Below, piece by piece: positions 1 to 12,292 of a stretch of 64,000 nt of DNA. The DNA is taken from positions 1 through 64,000 of the forward strand of contig JAURVB010013284.1 in the NCBI GenBank assembly GCA_033002965.1, in the 5' to 3' direction. The position numbers were made by a program, and so were the translations under genes. The notes beneath the pieces are model-generated. The model did not search any database. It had not been told where the DNA came from and saw only the letters and a program-made list of their open reading frames with translations. This DNA comes from Piper betle. Its lineage: Eukaryota; Streptophyta; Magnoliopsida; Piperales; Piperaceae. Numbering within the stretch: position 1 is the first letter of the stretch; every line of letters starts with the position of its first letter.

Positions 1-426
1 CGTGCAACTCGGTTTGGACTGCAACATAATCACGGGTTAGCCTCGGTGTGTTGTTTCCACCACTCGGATAACCACTGCTATCCCCTTCATGGACGTAGGG
101 AATCCGGGAACAACACCCAAACCCTGGTTCCCGGGACGTCCACGAATCAAGGCTGTAACAGTAGCCACCCCAAAAAAGAACAAGATTTGCTATCGTCACT
201 TCGCCATCACCAACCATCCAAGCGCTTCTATTTTTGTTCCAATGCGGAAGAAGTTGGAAGCTTCCCCAATCTCCCCTCGTTTCCCCCTCAATATGCACCT
301 CACATCTCACTCTTTCCAGAAAAAGCAAATGTCTACTGCACCGCCGCCGCCGCACTTCTAGTGGGGAAAGGCCCCGCCTTTCTCGCCTACGCATCGGCTC
401 CCTCCGTTCCTGCGGCGGGCGGCGGG

Positions 427-3400
427 ATGGTGAGCCACCGGTCGCTGGCCGGGATGTTCGAGCTGCCCCGGCGGCAGGCTCGGAGCATGGTCGTGGAAGG
501 CGGGGGAGGCAACGGCGATGCGGTGGATTTCAGGAGCCAAGCGTCGAGGACGTCGGGGCGGCCATTGGAGCAGCCGGTGATTGGTAGTGCTCTCAACTGC
601 CATGAGAAGGCGCCGGTTTCTTGCTTGGGGAAGGATGGGCCTGCTATGCATCCTAGATGCTTGTGAATTTGCTGGAAAGATTGCATTTTTGCATTGCAAA
701 AATGGTTTATTTTTTGGTCTGTGGATTTAATTGTGTGACAAGTTGAATGGGTTTGTGCGTGTGATTCTGAGATGGAGATGAGAGAAAAAGTTTGAAAAGG
801 CTGTTGTTGGGGGAAGATATGTCCGTCGAGCGAGTCGAGCTAGCCGAACTCAACTCGGGTTCAAACTCAACGGAAGAGTTTGAAACTTTGAGATCAAACT
901 AAGTTTTGAATATAATATTCGAGTTTGACTCGAATATCTTTTACTCTAGTTCAAATGATACTTTATAATATTCGAGTTTGACTCGAATATCTTTTTACTC
1001 TAGCTCGAATATGCTTAAAGTGTTTAATTTTTTGAGCTCGTTCATTCGTGAGCTCAAAATCGACTCGTTGTCAAAAGTACCTTATTTAAAAAAAGGTCAA
1101 TGTGGATTGAACCACACCCTTTAGGCCATTAATTTGAATATTTACTATCTCAACTATCTCATTTCTTTATTATTATATTATATATATATATATATATATA
1201 ATTAATTAATTAATTAATTAATTAAAAATATAATATAAAGAATATATTATTATATTATTTTATCGAGTCCGAGTGTTTGAGTTGAGTTTGAGTCGAGTTA
1301 CGAGTGGAGTTACGAGTCGAGTCCGAGGTTGAGTTCGAGTTATAACCGAGTCGAGTCAAGTCGAACACGGCCTTGATAAAGCTTGACTCGTAAGATTTGA
1401 ATTCGAGTCGAGTTTGAGCTCGAGCATTTAAATCGTCGAGTTTCGAGTCAGGAGTCGAGCTGAACGTTAAATACTGACGAGTTGGCTCACTCATTCACCC
1501 TGGTGGGAAGGGAGTTTCTTCTGCATTGTCATTGTCCAATGCCATCACCAACCTGGCTGGTAATGTTTACTTCTTCTCTTCATTTCATCTTTCAATTCCA
1601 TATCCTGTGTTGATTCTGTTGTTCTAACCATTTTCCTCATAGATTGGTTTCTGACCTGAACAAAATCAAATCATGTTTAACTGTAAATTATGAGGTTGGG
1701 TGATAACTTCTGTTAATTTAGTTAGACAAGACGATGATGGCACATTTTTTTTAAAAGCAAATGGTACAAAATTATTGTGTCCGAGATTGACAATATAGCA
1801 AAAAAAAAAACAGTTTATTCTAATTGACCTTTCTATCGACAAGCACATATACTGAAATTAGAATAAATTCATAAGGGAAGAGAAGTGAAAATGAAAAATC
1901 CATTCCAGTTAATCGTCATCATCATTATCAACACCACCTGATCTCTTATAGGTTTGGAGTTGATGGCAGAATTTTCTAACCCCGTTTGACTGCTTTTACA
2001 TTTGATTGATGGCAAAAAGATTATGGAAAGCTAAGTGCAAAGTTCTTATGAGTGATACCCTTCCCACCATTCCCTCGAATGTGAGGAAAATAAGATGAAA
2101 TTTTACCTCCACCTTCATTATGTACACTTTATTGGATAGGCACTATGAGATGATTGTTAATGGAAGCAGTAGTAATGTTCTAATTCTCCGTACAAATTTA
2201 GATGATACTTAGTAATGGCTTATATGCAAATATCTTAATGCTATGGGAATTCTGTTCTATTTTCACCTTCGGTATTTGGTGAACAATGCCGCTTGGAACC
2301 AATGTCGGATGAAAGGAAGGCTAGATGGAGAAGAGAAATTGACTAGCTATTTTCAGTCTCTGATCACATTGTAGAATTTGTTCCTTTTCAACAGACAACC
2401 ATGGATGGCACAGCTATGGATGTACTCAAAACAAACTTCTTTCTTCCAGTGCATACATTGTGTTACTAACAATCTTGCCATCGTGATATCAAGTGCATTT
2501 TTATCGATGCAGGTAATGATGACTCACCAACGTAATGATCTCCTTGTGAATATCCCTGCACTGCGCAAGCTCGATTCCATGCTCATTGTCAGATACAATA
2601 TCCATCCACCTTTTGATTTCTTTTTTCCTTCTTCTACACAGGACGCACAAGCTGACTTGTTTTATGATAATAGGGTTACCTTGACAGTTTCAGAGATCAC
2701 AACGGGTTCTGGTGTGTGAAGAGAGAATCAGAAGACAACAAGAAGGGGTATGGTCCAAGACAGGAAGATAAATGGTGGCTTCCTAAACCGCAAGTGCCAC
2801 CAGAAGGTCTCCCAGATATATCAAGAAAATGGCTTCAGTTTCAAAAGGAATCAGTGAACCAGGTCCTTAAAGCAGCTATGGCTATTAATGCGCAAGCTTT
2901 GTCTGAAATGGAGATCCCTGATAACTACATGGAATCTCTTCCCAAGGTAGGTTTTTGGATGTAGGATCTTTCCAGTCATGTTCTTTCTTTTGTACTCATG
3001 TTTTGCAAATGTGTACTGGGTGTAACTGGAAATAATCGCTTCTTTTCTATGGCTGATCTTAATCCACTACTTGATGTAGTTTCCATGTTCTTGTAGAATG
3101 GGAGAGCTAGTCTTGGGGACTCTATTTATTGAAATATCACTGACAACTATTTTGATCCTGAGGACTTGCTATCTACTTTGGATCTCTCCACAGAACATAA
3201 GATAGTTGATCTTAAAAATCAAATTGAGGCATCCATCTTCATCTGGAAGAGAAAGATGAACAACAAGGATAACAAATCTACATGGGGCTCAGTTGTCAGC
3301 ATGGAAAAGAGGGAGCTCTTTGAAGAACGAGCAGAGACCATTTTAATCCTTCTCAAGCACAGGTTCCCTGGCACCTCCCAATCCACGTTAGACATAAGCA

Positions 3401-4026
3401 AGATCCAATACAACAAAGTATTTTGAAATATTTAATTGTAGAGTTTTGCTTACTCGTAATACTCTAAGCCCCAATGCAAAACAAAAAAAATACTAGTGGT
3501 TTGAATCATTTTGAGAGTAATAAGTTTGATCTTTTTTACCTAGGTCTATTGTTCAAATTCATATAGCGCTAGATATTTTCTACTTTTATGTTCTTGGATA
3601 GTTTTTATTTCCTCATTGGTGTTTGCTGCTGGCGGCTCAGTCAGTTCTAATAGATTACGGACATACATTTGAAACTTTTAATACTAACATGTAGACAATC
3701 TTTGCAGGATGTGGGACAATCTATTCTAGAGAGTTACTCAAGGATTTTAGAAAGCCTCATATTTACAATCATATCTCGAATAGATGACATTCTCTTTGCC
3801 GATCGTCGTACACAAAACCCAGCTTCCAGAGGATCCTATTAAGGGACGTCTTAAATTACTGAATCCATCTAAAGCGATGGAAAAATTGAACACATTGGAA
3901 GTTCCAACCTCAATGACACTATCAGATTTTATGGGCTGGCAATCTGTGGACGAAGAGCTGGAGATGAAGAAGAAAGAGTTAAACAACTTAATAGTAAGCT
4001 ACGCTCGGATACTTTCTAAGGCATAG
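427..4026 (+). pseudogene. RopGEF (PRONE domain) pseudogene
   Basis: RopGEFs activate plant ROP GTPases through the PRONE domain at the plasma membrane. Pieces of PRONE appear in order. LLLGEDMS is near 801-824. GGKGVSSALSLSNAITNLA is at 1502-1559. FGEQCRLEPMSDERKARW starts near 2275. RNDLLVNIPALRKLDSML is at 2513-2587. GYLDSFRDHNGFWCV to MESLPK is at 2674-2946, including QEDKWWLP. The next exons are 3097-3417 and 3708 to about 4026 (DVGQSILESYSR, then TLSDFMGW). The copy is broken: two extra bases near 785-800; a transposon at 825-1501 between the Ser and Gly codons of the LLLGEDMS-GGKG block; no AG acceptor just before 2271; TAG at 2344-2346 where Trp is expected; TGA at 3130-3132 where Arg is expected; and a frame change near 3800. 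The ORF from 427 (MVSHRSLAGMFE) may be exon 1, but this is only a guess. Remaining splice sites are normal, so the lesions look secondary. Confidence 0.9.
825..1501. mobile_element. hAT-type non-autonomous element, copy 1 (left end lost)
   Basis: This stretch is rich in TCGAG/CGAGTT words and matches the four other copies in the window. Its right end (GGCTCACTCATTCACCCT) is a degenerate form of the family terminus. The first ~17 bases of the left terminus are missing, and no target duplication is visible. It sits inside the first PRONE exon of the RopGEF pseudogene, between codons. The centre (about 1095-1160) holds the tRNA-like segment in reverse orientation, followed by (AT)n and (AATT)n tracts at 1178-1225. 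Confidence 0.8.
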
Positions 4027-4611
4027 CTGCCAACGACACTGCTACTGGAAAGAGACTATCATATATAGAAAAGCTTGGGAAATTGGGAGGCTTGAAAAGC
4101 CCTACAGATCGACGCTGAGGTTGCAGGGAGCACTGGTATTTAAATGCAGTCAATTGTTCACTTTGATGGTTGTTTTACATGATAAGAAGAATAGAGAGAG
4201 GCAGGTAGTGCACGGATATTGATCTGGTGCACAGTTTTCTTCTACCTCATTTCAAATTTTCTGATTGGATCAGAATGGATTAGAAGGTGTGCAGAAAGAT
4301 TTAGGTTGATGAATTTGTTCTAGAAAACGAGAATCAATATATTCCTTTGTGACAAGGAAACAAAACTCACCAGTTGATCTTAGCTGCTGCTCGTTTTAGT
4401 CTCTTTATCAATAGGCTTACATCAGACCCTTCATGTATCTGTTATTCTTCTCGATGGGAATAGAAATGACAAGTGAAAACAACGACGCTTTTCTTGGCAA
4501 CTGTACATATAGTTGTTCATTTCATGGGCATGACTAATTAATAGTATTCTCATTTTAGCTTGTGATTGCAATGTAACACAAGAATTTATTAGTGAGATGA
4601 CTGCCGGTCAA

Positions 4612-5793
4612 TTAGTTAGTGAACATACAGTCCCTTCGGATCTCTCCTTGTTCCCTCACCATGACAGCATAACGTGAGAGATGCAGAAACGCATTGGAAA
4701 AGTGCATGTAGAAAAGCTGCTGGTCGAGAGCGAAGTTGGCAACGACTGTAGATGTCATGTGGTATGTGGAGATGTTGTGGTCAATTTGGAGGAGGCCGCT
4801 GCTGTTCATTATGTCAATGAAGTAGCAGCTGTCGAAGAAGAAGGTGTGGCAACATCGGTGAGGGAAGTAGGGCAGGTGGCTTTCAACTTGATGGAGAAGA
4901 AAGGGGACATCCCCAGGTCTGGTGACGGCAGGAGGCGGTGCTGGAAGTTCCGGCAAAGGGTTACTCCAAGAGTGTGGCCTCCTTATAGAAGATCAATAAT
5001 GAGCTATATTTGAGAGCAACTACTTCTTGTGTTGTGATGTTCTTTTGCTGGAATATGTTTATGAAATCGTCCACAGTGATCTCTACGGTTGGAAGCTGCT
5101 CATCAGCTTTGGATTTGATAGAAACGATTGCATCTCTTCTACCTGTCTCCACGTTTTATGTAAGGTCCCCCTGACTACAAAACCATGCATGCATGATCAC
5201 AAGAACATCACCTCCTCTATATGTATACATCGACAACTCATCATCTTCTTTTATGATAAAGAGGTATGAATTCATCAACATTTATAGGATCTAGTTGTGT
5301 CTTAATTTACCAGGTAAATGGCATCTCTTGCTGCCAACTGAATGATATCTGCACAAGATCAGACGGTTGAAGGGCAAATTTGCTCCAGAGAGCTCTTTAT
5401 ATCATTTATAACGTGAAGCTTCCGGATGCCAAAGCTTTCGGCCATGGAGGTGTCGTTGTTTCCCAAAGGCACCGAACCGTAACAACCCTTCAATCTCAAA
5501 GCACAACATATTCTGTTAAGGCAATTCTTACGACACAATCACCAAATGCATAATTAGCGAAAAAGAAGAAACATGTATTTATACGTTAACTTGGCAGTCA
5601 TGGAAGCTAATCTTAGCACTGCAGCCAGAGTTGAAGCGTCCAACAAGGCATATCTTCTAACAGCTTGTTCCACCATAAGCTCCGCTTCTGGGCATCTCTC
5701 ATAGTAAAAATTTAGTTAAGTCCATCTTTTTCCCCCTACACCTCCTTGCCCATTTGCAACAAGAATGCAGCGTAAAACCCATAAAAGCCACAT
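4612..5793 (-). pseudogene. class III peroxidase pseudogene
   Basis: Class III peroxidases are secreted haem enzymes that oxidise phenolics using H2O2. Reading leftwards from ATG 5793-5791: a hydrophobic leader, then FYYERCPEAE; FHDCQV near 5588-5602 (distal His motif); GCYGSV near 5470-5490; an SCADIIQLAARDA block near 5310-5360; SGGPYI and GRRDAIVS near 5130-5173; HTLG near 4963 (proximal His); and YFIDIMNSSGLL to QGEIRRDC, ending at the TAA at 4614-4612. Four exons, the usual number for the family, can be recognised. Lesions: TAA at 5718-5716 just before the mature start; a one-base shift immediately before FHDC; a Ca-binding Asp replaced by Tyr in the GCDGS-type motif; TGA at 5361-5359 in place of the Ser of VSCAD; a frame change between SGGPYIKR and ETGRRD; and another within the last exon. 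It cannot encode a working enzyme. Confidence 0.9.
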
Positions 5794-7341
5794 CAGAAAG
5801 CAACTCGCCAATCCCATGAATCGACACTGAAGACCACAAAGGCTAGCTCCCTCTGGAATTTCCTTGACACATTAATTTCAATCTGAAAGTCCTCCATGTA
5901 TATATATCTTGAGTGCCTTCCATGAGATTAAGAAGATTTCCATGTATGACAAGCGTTACAATTCATGCCTTGGGTGAAAGCTAAAACTTCTTTTAAACTT
6001 GGGAGTAAGAATTAAAATTACTCCCGATCATTGTTGTAATCAGTGAGGGAACTTAATGTTGCTATGAATGTAACCATTGACGATATGAGAATCAATGCTA
6101 AAAAAGCAAACAAGAAATGCAAAGCAATTGTAACTTCTTATTGAGTGGAGATAAAAAGAGCTCCTCTGTTTTCTGTAATTTCTAGCTTGCCAGCTATAAA
6201 TTCAATGAAAAACACCACATTTCAAGACAATATACTAAGAGCATGGTATCAACTCTCTATAGCTCCTTCCCATGCTAATTCCAGTTTACCAAGGTCGTGT
6301 CTTCATTGAAGTCCAACCAGCGGAAAGATTTTTCATATTGATTGTTCTTGATACCAAGGCTTCCTTAATAAGTAGACTACAAACGACAGAACGTGGGAAG
6401 AAATTTATTTGCTCTTGAATGGTGAGCGAGGGAGGTGAACATGGAATGATGCAAATACTCTTGACATTGGGGTTAGCAAAACTGTGAATCTAATTTATAT
6501 TATTAAAATATATTAAAAATATAAATAATATTTCACCGTTAACCCAGAGTGAATGAAATTTCACTTATTAACAAATTTAAGTCGTTAATATACTGTGAAT
6601 CTCTTTTATTCTTTATTTTTTAGGCTCACAAACCTTTTAATCTAATTTACATGTGTAAGGGGTGTACAATCTAATTACATGCTTATAATATTTTTTGAAC
6701 AACACTAAACCATATAAAAATTATATAAATACAATTTACATTTAAAAAATCTATCACACTAAACCGTTAATATAAATTTTATAGATTTACATTCAGCTTC
6801 ACAAATACAATTTAAGATTACGGGTGTACCGTCCCCCTTAGAAAGAATGGGGAGAAACGTTGATCGTTTCATGTTCCAAACATTGTGGCAACCTCACCCA
6901 ACAGTCTTGAGGTGCCAGCTTTTAACATTCCCAAGCTTCCAACGATGTACAAAAAATGTTGATTCTTACTCACCTATCCAGGATTTTATGAAAGTTGGTA
7001 ATATGGAACTTTTTGCTTTGGCAAAAAGAGTAGTAGCAAGTACCTTATAAATTATATAATACATCAAAGAAAGAGTTGAAAGTTCATGTTTGGGAACGGG
7101 CAATACAATAATGGTTTGCAGCTAGGACAGCAGCAGGCCATGTAAATGTGCAAAAATCAACCAGGTTAAGCAAATTCTCATTATCAAAGACAAATGAAAA
7201 GACAAGTTACTTAATAAACACGAAAATTTAGAAAAAAGAAAACAAAAACTTCAAAAACAAAAAAAAGCGTATCTAGTGCCAAAGCAAAAGCAGAGCTGAA
7301 TAAGAGCCGCCATGGCACCCCCGCTGTAGAGTCACGCTTCA
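5794..7341. other. intergenic, no gene seen
   Basis: AT-rich sequence between the peroxidase relic and the eIF3l stop codon. It contains a 67-codon ORF at 6847-7050 with no recognisable domain or splice context. I see no repeat or RNA gene. Confidence 0.5.
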
Positions 7342-10300
7342 CTACTCTAGTTTTACTCTGTCCATCTGGCCAATAATTTCTTCAAACTGCATTGCAACAT
7401 GGAAATCACCGGAATTATGGATGGGAAATAAAAACATAACACGTGCTTGGATTGCAAGAGAATAAGTACCTTGAGAATCTGCCTCATAAAATGGTCACCA
7501 TAGTGCTTTGTGGACTTTGCCTCAACAACATGTATAGTATCCTGATATAACAGACGAGAATTCATGAGCAAATGCAAATTTATCTCAACTCAATTAAGAC
7601 AGGCAAAAGCTAGAAAACATTATAGAAATAAAAGTATTGACGAATAAGTCAGGTTTATGGTACAGTAGTAATACGCACCTCACTAATATAGAAATCTATA
7701 TCCGCATTAGAAATGATCTTTCCGTCACTATCAACTGCATGGGTTTTGTGCTTGTATGACATCAAGATTGTCCTGTAGCCGAACAAGAAATTCAATATGC
7801 AGCTCAAATATATATTTCCAAGTTCAGAAAAGAACATAAATATATGAGCCTCTGATAATTTTCAGAAAGATTAGATCCCCAAGTATAAAAAGATTACCTA
7901 AGGTATGGTTCATCAACTTCCATGTAAGTTGCCAGCTTTCCAACAGAGATTGTTGAATATAACTTTAAAAGCTGCGAACACCAGATAGTAATTGTTGCTG
8001 CTTGACTTCATAAAGAAACATCTTCAACTGAAGCCTATAAGCATCCTGCAAAAAATAAAAGACACGATTACACCCAGAGGAAAAACACAAACTGGAAAGA
8101 TTCTTGCAAAACATCTGGATCTAAAACCATAAGAAATAAATAAAAATATTTTTTGAACTGGTCAAACCTGTGTAGGTGATAAATTAAAACAACAGTAAGA
8201 CAAGCTGCTCAGGATATCATAAAAGAAATGGGACGTCCAAATGTAAAATCTAAGCTATGAGCAAAACCTATTTCAAAAATTTTGATGTCATCTCTAAACT
8301 AGATTTGCAAAAGTCACTGTATCAGACAAACAGGATTTGTTTGTAAGACTTTTATGTCTAACCAGATCAACAATTGTTTTATTGTTATCATGTATCACCA
8401 TAAAGGTGATTATTATACAACCAATCATATAAGCACATGAAGTTGCTCAAATGGTAGACAGAAAATGTCTATAATTGAAAGAGTTGAACATTTTTATTTT
8501 TGCACAAGCTTAGTTGATAAACAAGAGAAAGGCCCCTTATCAAACACCAAAAGCTGTTAATCGCTGAAATCTTTTGGCAATAAAATCATGGCCAGTTTGG
8601 ATATATTATTGTACAGAAATTATGAAAGTAATAAAAAGTTCAATACAAATAGAAAGTACCCGATTGTAGTTGACAAGGGGCTCATCATAATTAGGGGCTG
8701 AAGGAGTAATGAACTTTGGGCATGCATAAGAAAAGAGCTCGTCATACAGAACATATGCCTCATCGTCATACCTTTGCATCCTCGCCATTTTTTCCCCATA
8801 CTTTTCCCTCAGCTGATTATTTACATTTTCCTCAACAAGCTTAATTTGTGGGCACAAACAAAGACAAATGGCTAGTAAGGCATACATTTGCTCGTTTTTC
8901 TTTAGGATTTGGTCAAATTGAGGAGATTTCTGATGATACTGCTTGGTTTTCCATATATACAAAAGAACCTTATTGAACTCTTGTATGGCATCAACATACC
9001 TGAAAAACAGTCGTTAAAAAAAAACCCTACTTGAGTATCATGTTCCACCCAAAATAAGTACATAATAAATTTAAAAAAAAATCAGTTAACTCAAGCAAAT
9101 CAATCATTCCTTAAAACATAGAACTAAAAGACTTTTCCAGTCAAAAAATCCAACTAGAAGTGATAATTACCTCCTTAACATAAGATTAGCAAAGCCATAA
9201 TGGTATATGGTGGTAATGTGGCTTCCAATAACGCTAGTATAAACACCAGGTTGGCGGATGTCAATAGGAGCCAGACACTTGAGACCAGTGTGATAATCCC
9301 CCAAAAAGGCAATGAACACGCAAAAGCCCCACCATGCTAAAATAACCCAACACTTTCAAGACATTGCTCCCACCATTGTAGTCATACCCATCAGTAGCTG
9401 TAAACTGCTCCAAACCTTGTTTCTCCTGTTCAAGAATCTGAATAATCCCCGACTTCTCAACCAGAGCTTGCAGGTAGTTTAGCACTCCATACACATTCCA
9501 CGCCTGTACAAGCAGGCCAATAGACAGGGTTAAGCTCCACAATATCCAATCACAATCAATTATATACATACTTGATCAGCTATGATCAGATAAACAAGCT
9601 ATCAATAAAGACAAACAACTCCTACTGCCCTCTGAATCAGGAAAAATCTAAATAAAATTATCCTATCCCATCAAATTCCCGAACTTTACATGGCCAGACA
9701 TCAATATCTGTTCTATTCGACCAAAATCGCAAACTTAAAATGGCCAAACATCAATACCTGCTCTATTCAACCAAAGTCGCAAACTTTACAAAGCCAAACA
9801 ACAACATCTGTTCTGATACGCAATTCTATTAACTATAAAACAGATCATCAGATATCAAAATAGAACAAAGAAAAAAGAAAAAAAATGCCTGATCACACTG
9901 GCGTAGGAGCTCAATCTCCTGCTCGGTCTTGGATTTCATCTTGGCCCGGTACTGGCAGAAAGACTGGAACTGGTACACAAACTCATCAACCATATCCCAC
10001 AGCCACTGATTCGGGAGCTGCATGTTGACAACCCCGTGGAGCACGACCTGGAAGAGGCTACAATAGTTATCATACGAATCGACCCGCTGGCGCAGGGTGG
10101 GGGAGAGCCGGGCATAGAGATGCCGGTACCACATCTCCCGGTAGAGGAGGCAGAAGACGTGGTCGTTGTCGACGTAGGGGGCGACGGCGTCGACGGCGGG
10201 CCAAGGGGAGTCCTTGAACATGCGCTCGCTCAGGCGCTGGAAGCTGCCCTCGTACATCTGGTGGATCTCGTACACGTTCTTCTCCCGGATGTGGCGGTAG

Positions 10301-10443
10301 AGGTGGACGACGAAGGTCTTGACGGAGTCGGGGACGTAGTTGGGGTCGTACCCGGCCTGTTCCTGGTCCCGGGCGTCGTAGCCGGCGTCGTCGTCGTAGT
10401 CGAAGGCCGCGACCCCGGCCCCGCTGCCGCCGCCCGAAGCCAT
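7342..10443 (-). CDS. eukaryotic translation initiation factor 3 subunit L
   Basis: eIF3l is a PCI-domain subunit of the eIF3 complex, which supports 43S pre-initiation complex assembly in the cytoplasm. Seven exons: 10443-9889, 9503-9171, 8999-8660, 8045-7898, 7772-7679, 7541-7470, 7386-7342. Exon 1 gives the acidic N-terminus and PDSVKTFVVHLYRHI. Exon 2 gives AWNVYGVLNYLQALVEKS and TATDGYDYNGGSNVLKVLG. Exon 3 gives KNEQMYALLAICL and YDELFSYACPKFI. Exon 5 gives YKHKTHAVDSDGKIISNAD. The last exon is FEEIIGQMDRVKLE-stop. The spliced length fits about 528 codons, normal for the family. Two defects interrupt the frame: one extra base in the C5 run at 9298-9302 (G run in the gene, LFGDYHTG expected) and one base missing in the A4 run at 7967-7970 (SFLKLYSTIS expected). 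All splice sites are plausible, and intron 1 has a GC donor. Either the assembly is wrong at these runs or the gene is freshly dead; I favour the first. Confidence 0.95.
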
Positions 10444-10914
10444 GTTGGAAGATTCCGGAGGAAATGTTGGTGCCTGATGGGTGTCGAGGAGAGGAGAACG
10501 GCTTCGCTGGCGACACGGCGGAACAGGCGGCGGCGGTGGTGGCGGGCGGGGCTAGGGTTTAGTCGATTTGGAGAAGATGGGCGGAATTGGGCTTTGGAGG
10601 TTAATGGGCTTTGGAGAAGATCGAGCTATTTTAATTTATTTTTATTTTTACTTTAGCTGAGTAATTTTTTGTAATACAATTTTGTTTTAAAATTTTAAAC
10701 ATTTTTTGGTCATAGCGCGACGTAAAAATTGTATGTCCTTAGTTTATGAATTTTTTCATTTTTTGCTTTTTTGTTTGTTCTTCACAAAGAATAATATACT
10801 ATAAATAAATTTAACCAATTTTGTAAAGAAAAGCCTTATTATCAATTGCAGCTGATACAAAAAATATCGGTGGTTTTTAAATCTGATTGCTCATTTAAAT
10901 TATATAAGTGTAAT
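10444..10914. other. eIF3l upstream region
   Basis: The first ~110 bases are GC-rich and probably 5' UTR and promoter of the leftward eIF3l gene. The rest is AT-rich. I see no clear TATA box and no gene. Confidence 0.4.
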
Positions 10915-11737
10915 TGTAAAACTTGTGACTCGAATTAAAGTTTTACATTAACAAACTAGTCGGTTCAACCGTCAGTTCAAGTCGAGTTAGTTCATAACCG
11001 TTTGCTGAGTCGAGGGCGACCATGAGTTATGAGCGATGAGGGTTAAGTGTACCTGAGTATATAATGTTACATAAAAAAAAAATTGTAAGAAATAAGTTAT
11101 CATGAGTATATGTTAGCATAGAGTTGTTTATTTGATTGTAAAATTATTTTTAGGTTGAATAATGTATTAGGAGGCGTTATAAAGCAGTTTTGGTGGGTTA
11201 TTAGTTATAAATATGTCATTGTGATGTTATAATGTTGTTCGGGCGCGGGTTCGTCCGCTGGTGCGGGTTAGAGTGTTCCCGCGTCGGGTTGGAAGGGTTC
11301 GGTGGGACCGAGGCGCCCTTGCCGCGCAAAGAGACAGCGTGATGAGACTAAAGAGTCACAAGTATCCAAGGGATGGCGATTTCCAATCCTAATTATTCAT
11401 TTCCATAGACATATCATGCTTGAATGCATGAAAATTGCAACTGCAATGCTGCTTCAACTTCAGAAGGGAAAGATTGTCTTCCTCCTCTGGATTGCAATAA
11501 CTCCTCCAAGGCGTCTCCTTCAATGGCGTCCTTAGTTGCAGCAGGGTGTATTTCAGCAATTCCTTCTTCAAGTCTCCTTCTTCAATTCAGCAAACATAGG
11601 TGTCCTCCTCCTAGCAGCAACATCAACCTTCAATGGCGACCTTAATTGCAGCAGGGTGGATTTCAGCAACTCCTTTAATCAGCAAGACAGCAACATGACA
11701 TTTCCTTCCCCTTGCTTCTTCTCCAATGGCAGCAACA

Positions 11738-11960
11738 AGCAAGGATGGAGGAGTAGGGCGTCCTCCTCCTAGCAGCAACAAGCAAGGATGGAGGAGCAGG
11801 GCGTCCTCCTCCTAGCAGCAACAAGCAAGGATGGAGGAGTAGGGCGTCCTCCTCCTAGCAGCAACAAGCAAGGATGGAGGAGTAGGGCGTCCTCCTCAAC
11901 TAGGCAGCAACAAGCAAGGATGGAGGAGTAGGGCATCCTCCTCCTAGCAGCAGCAGCCTG
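11738..11960. repeat. 43-bp minisatellite, five units
   Basis: Five head-to-tail units of about 43 bp, each containing AAGGATGGAGGAGTAGGGCG and CCTCCTCCTAGCAGCAACAA. The fourth unit is 45 bp. The array lies inside the extra segment of LTR copy A. Upstream, near 11520-11680, a looser repeat of CAATGGCGNCCTTA..TGCAGCAGGG occurs twice. Confidence 0.9.
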
Positions 11961-12074
11961 GGCGTGGAACACCGTTTTCCAGCCCCTCCCCCTTTCAACC
12001 TGCAATGGCGTCCTTATTTATAGTAAGCGAACAGCAACTTCGTCTTCCTCAATGCAATGAGTTTGTGACTTTGT

Positions 12075-12292
12075 CTTCTCCAATGCAATACTTCGTCTTC
12101 TCAATGCAATACTTCGTCTTCTCAATGCAATGCTTCGTCTTCTCAATGCAATACTTCGTCTTCTCAATGCAATGCTTCGTCTTCTCAATGCAATGCTTCG
12201 TCTTCTCAATGCAATGCTTCGTCTTCTCAATGCAACACTTCGTCTTCTCAATGCAATGACTTCGTCTTCTCAGTGCAATGACTTCGTCTTCT
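12075..12292. repeat. 21-bp minisatellite, about ten units
   Basis: Tandem TTCGTCTTCTCAATGCAATAC-type units. Because 21 is a multiple of 3, every frame stays open and spurious ORFs appear on both strands (for example a repeating FVFSMQ peptide). The last units are interrupted by single-base changes. Confidence 0.9.

Noticed and set aside
4681..5269. + strand ORFs of 110 and 80 codons
   Set aside because: Antisense shadows of the peroxidase exons, which carry recognisable motifs on the minus strand.
6847..7050. 67-codon ORF
   Set aside because: No domain, no splice or promoter context; within chance for this region.
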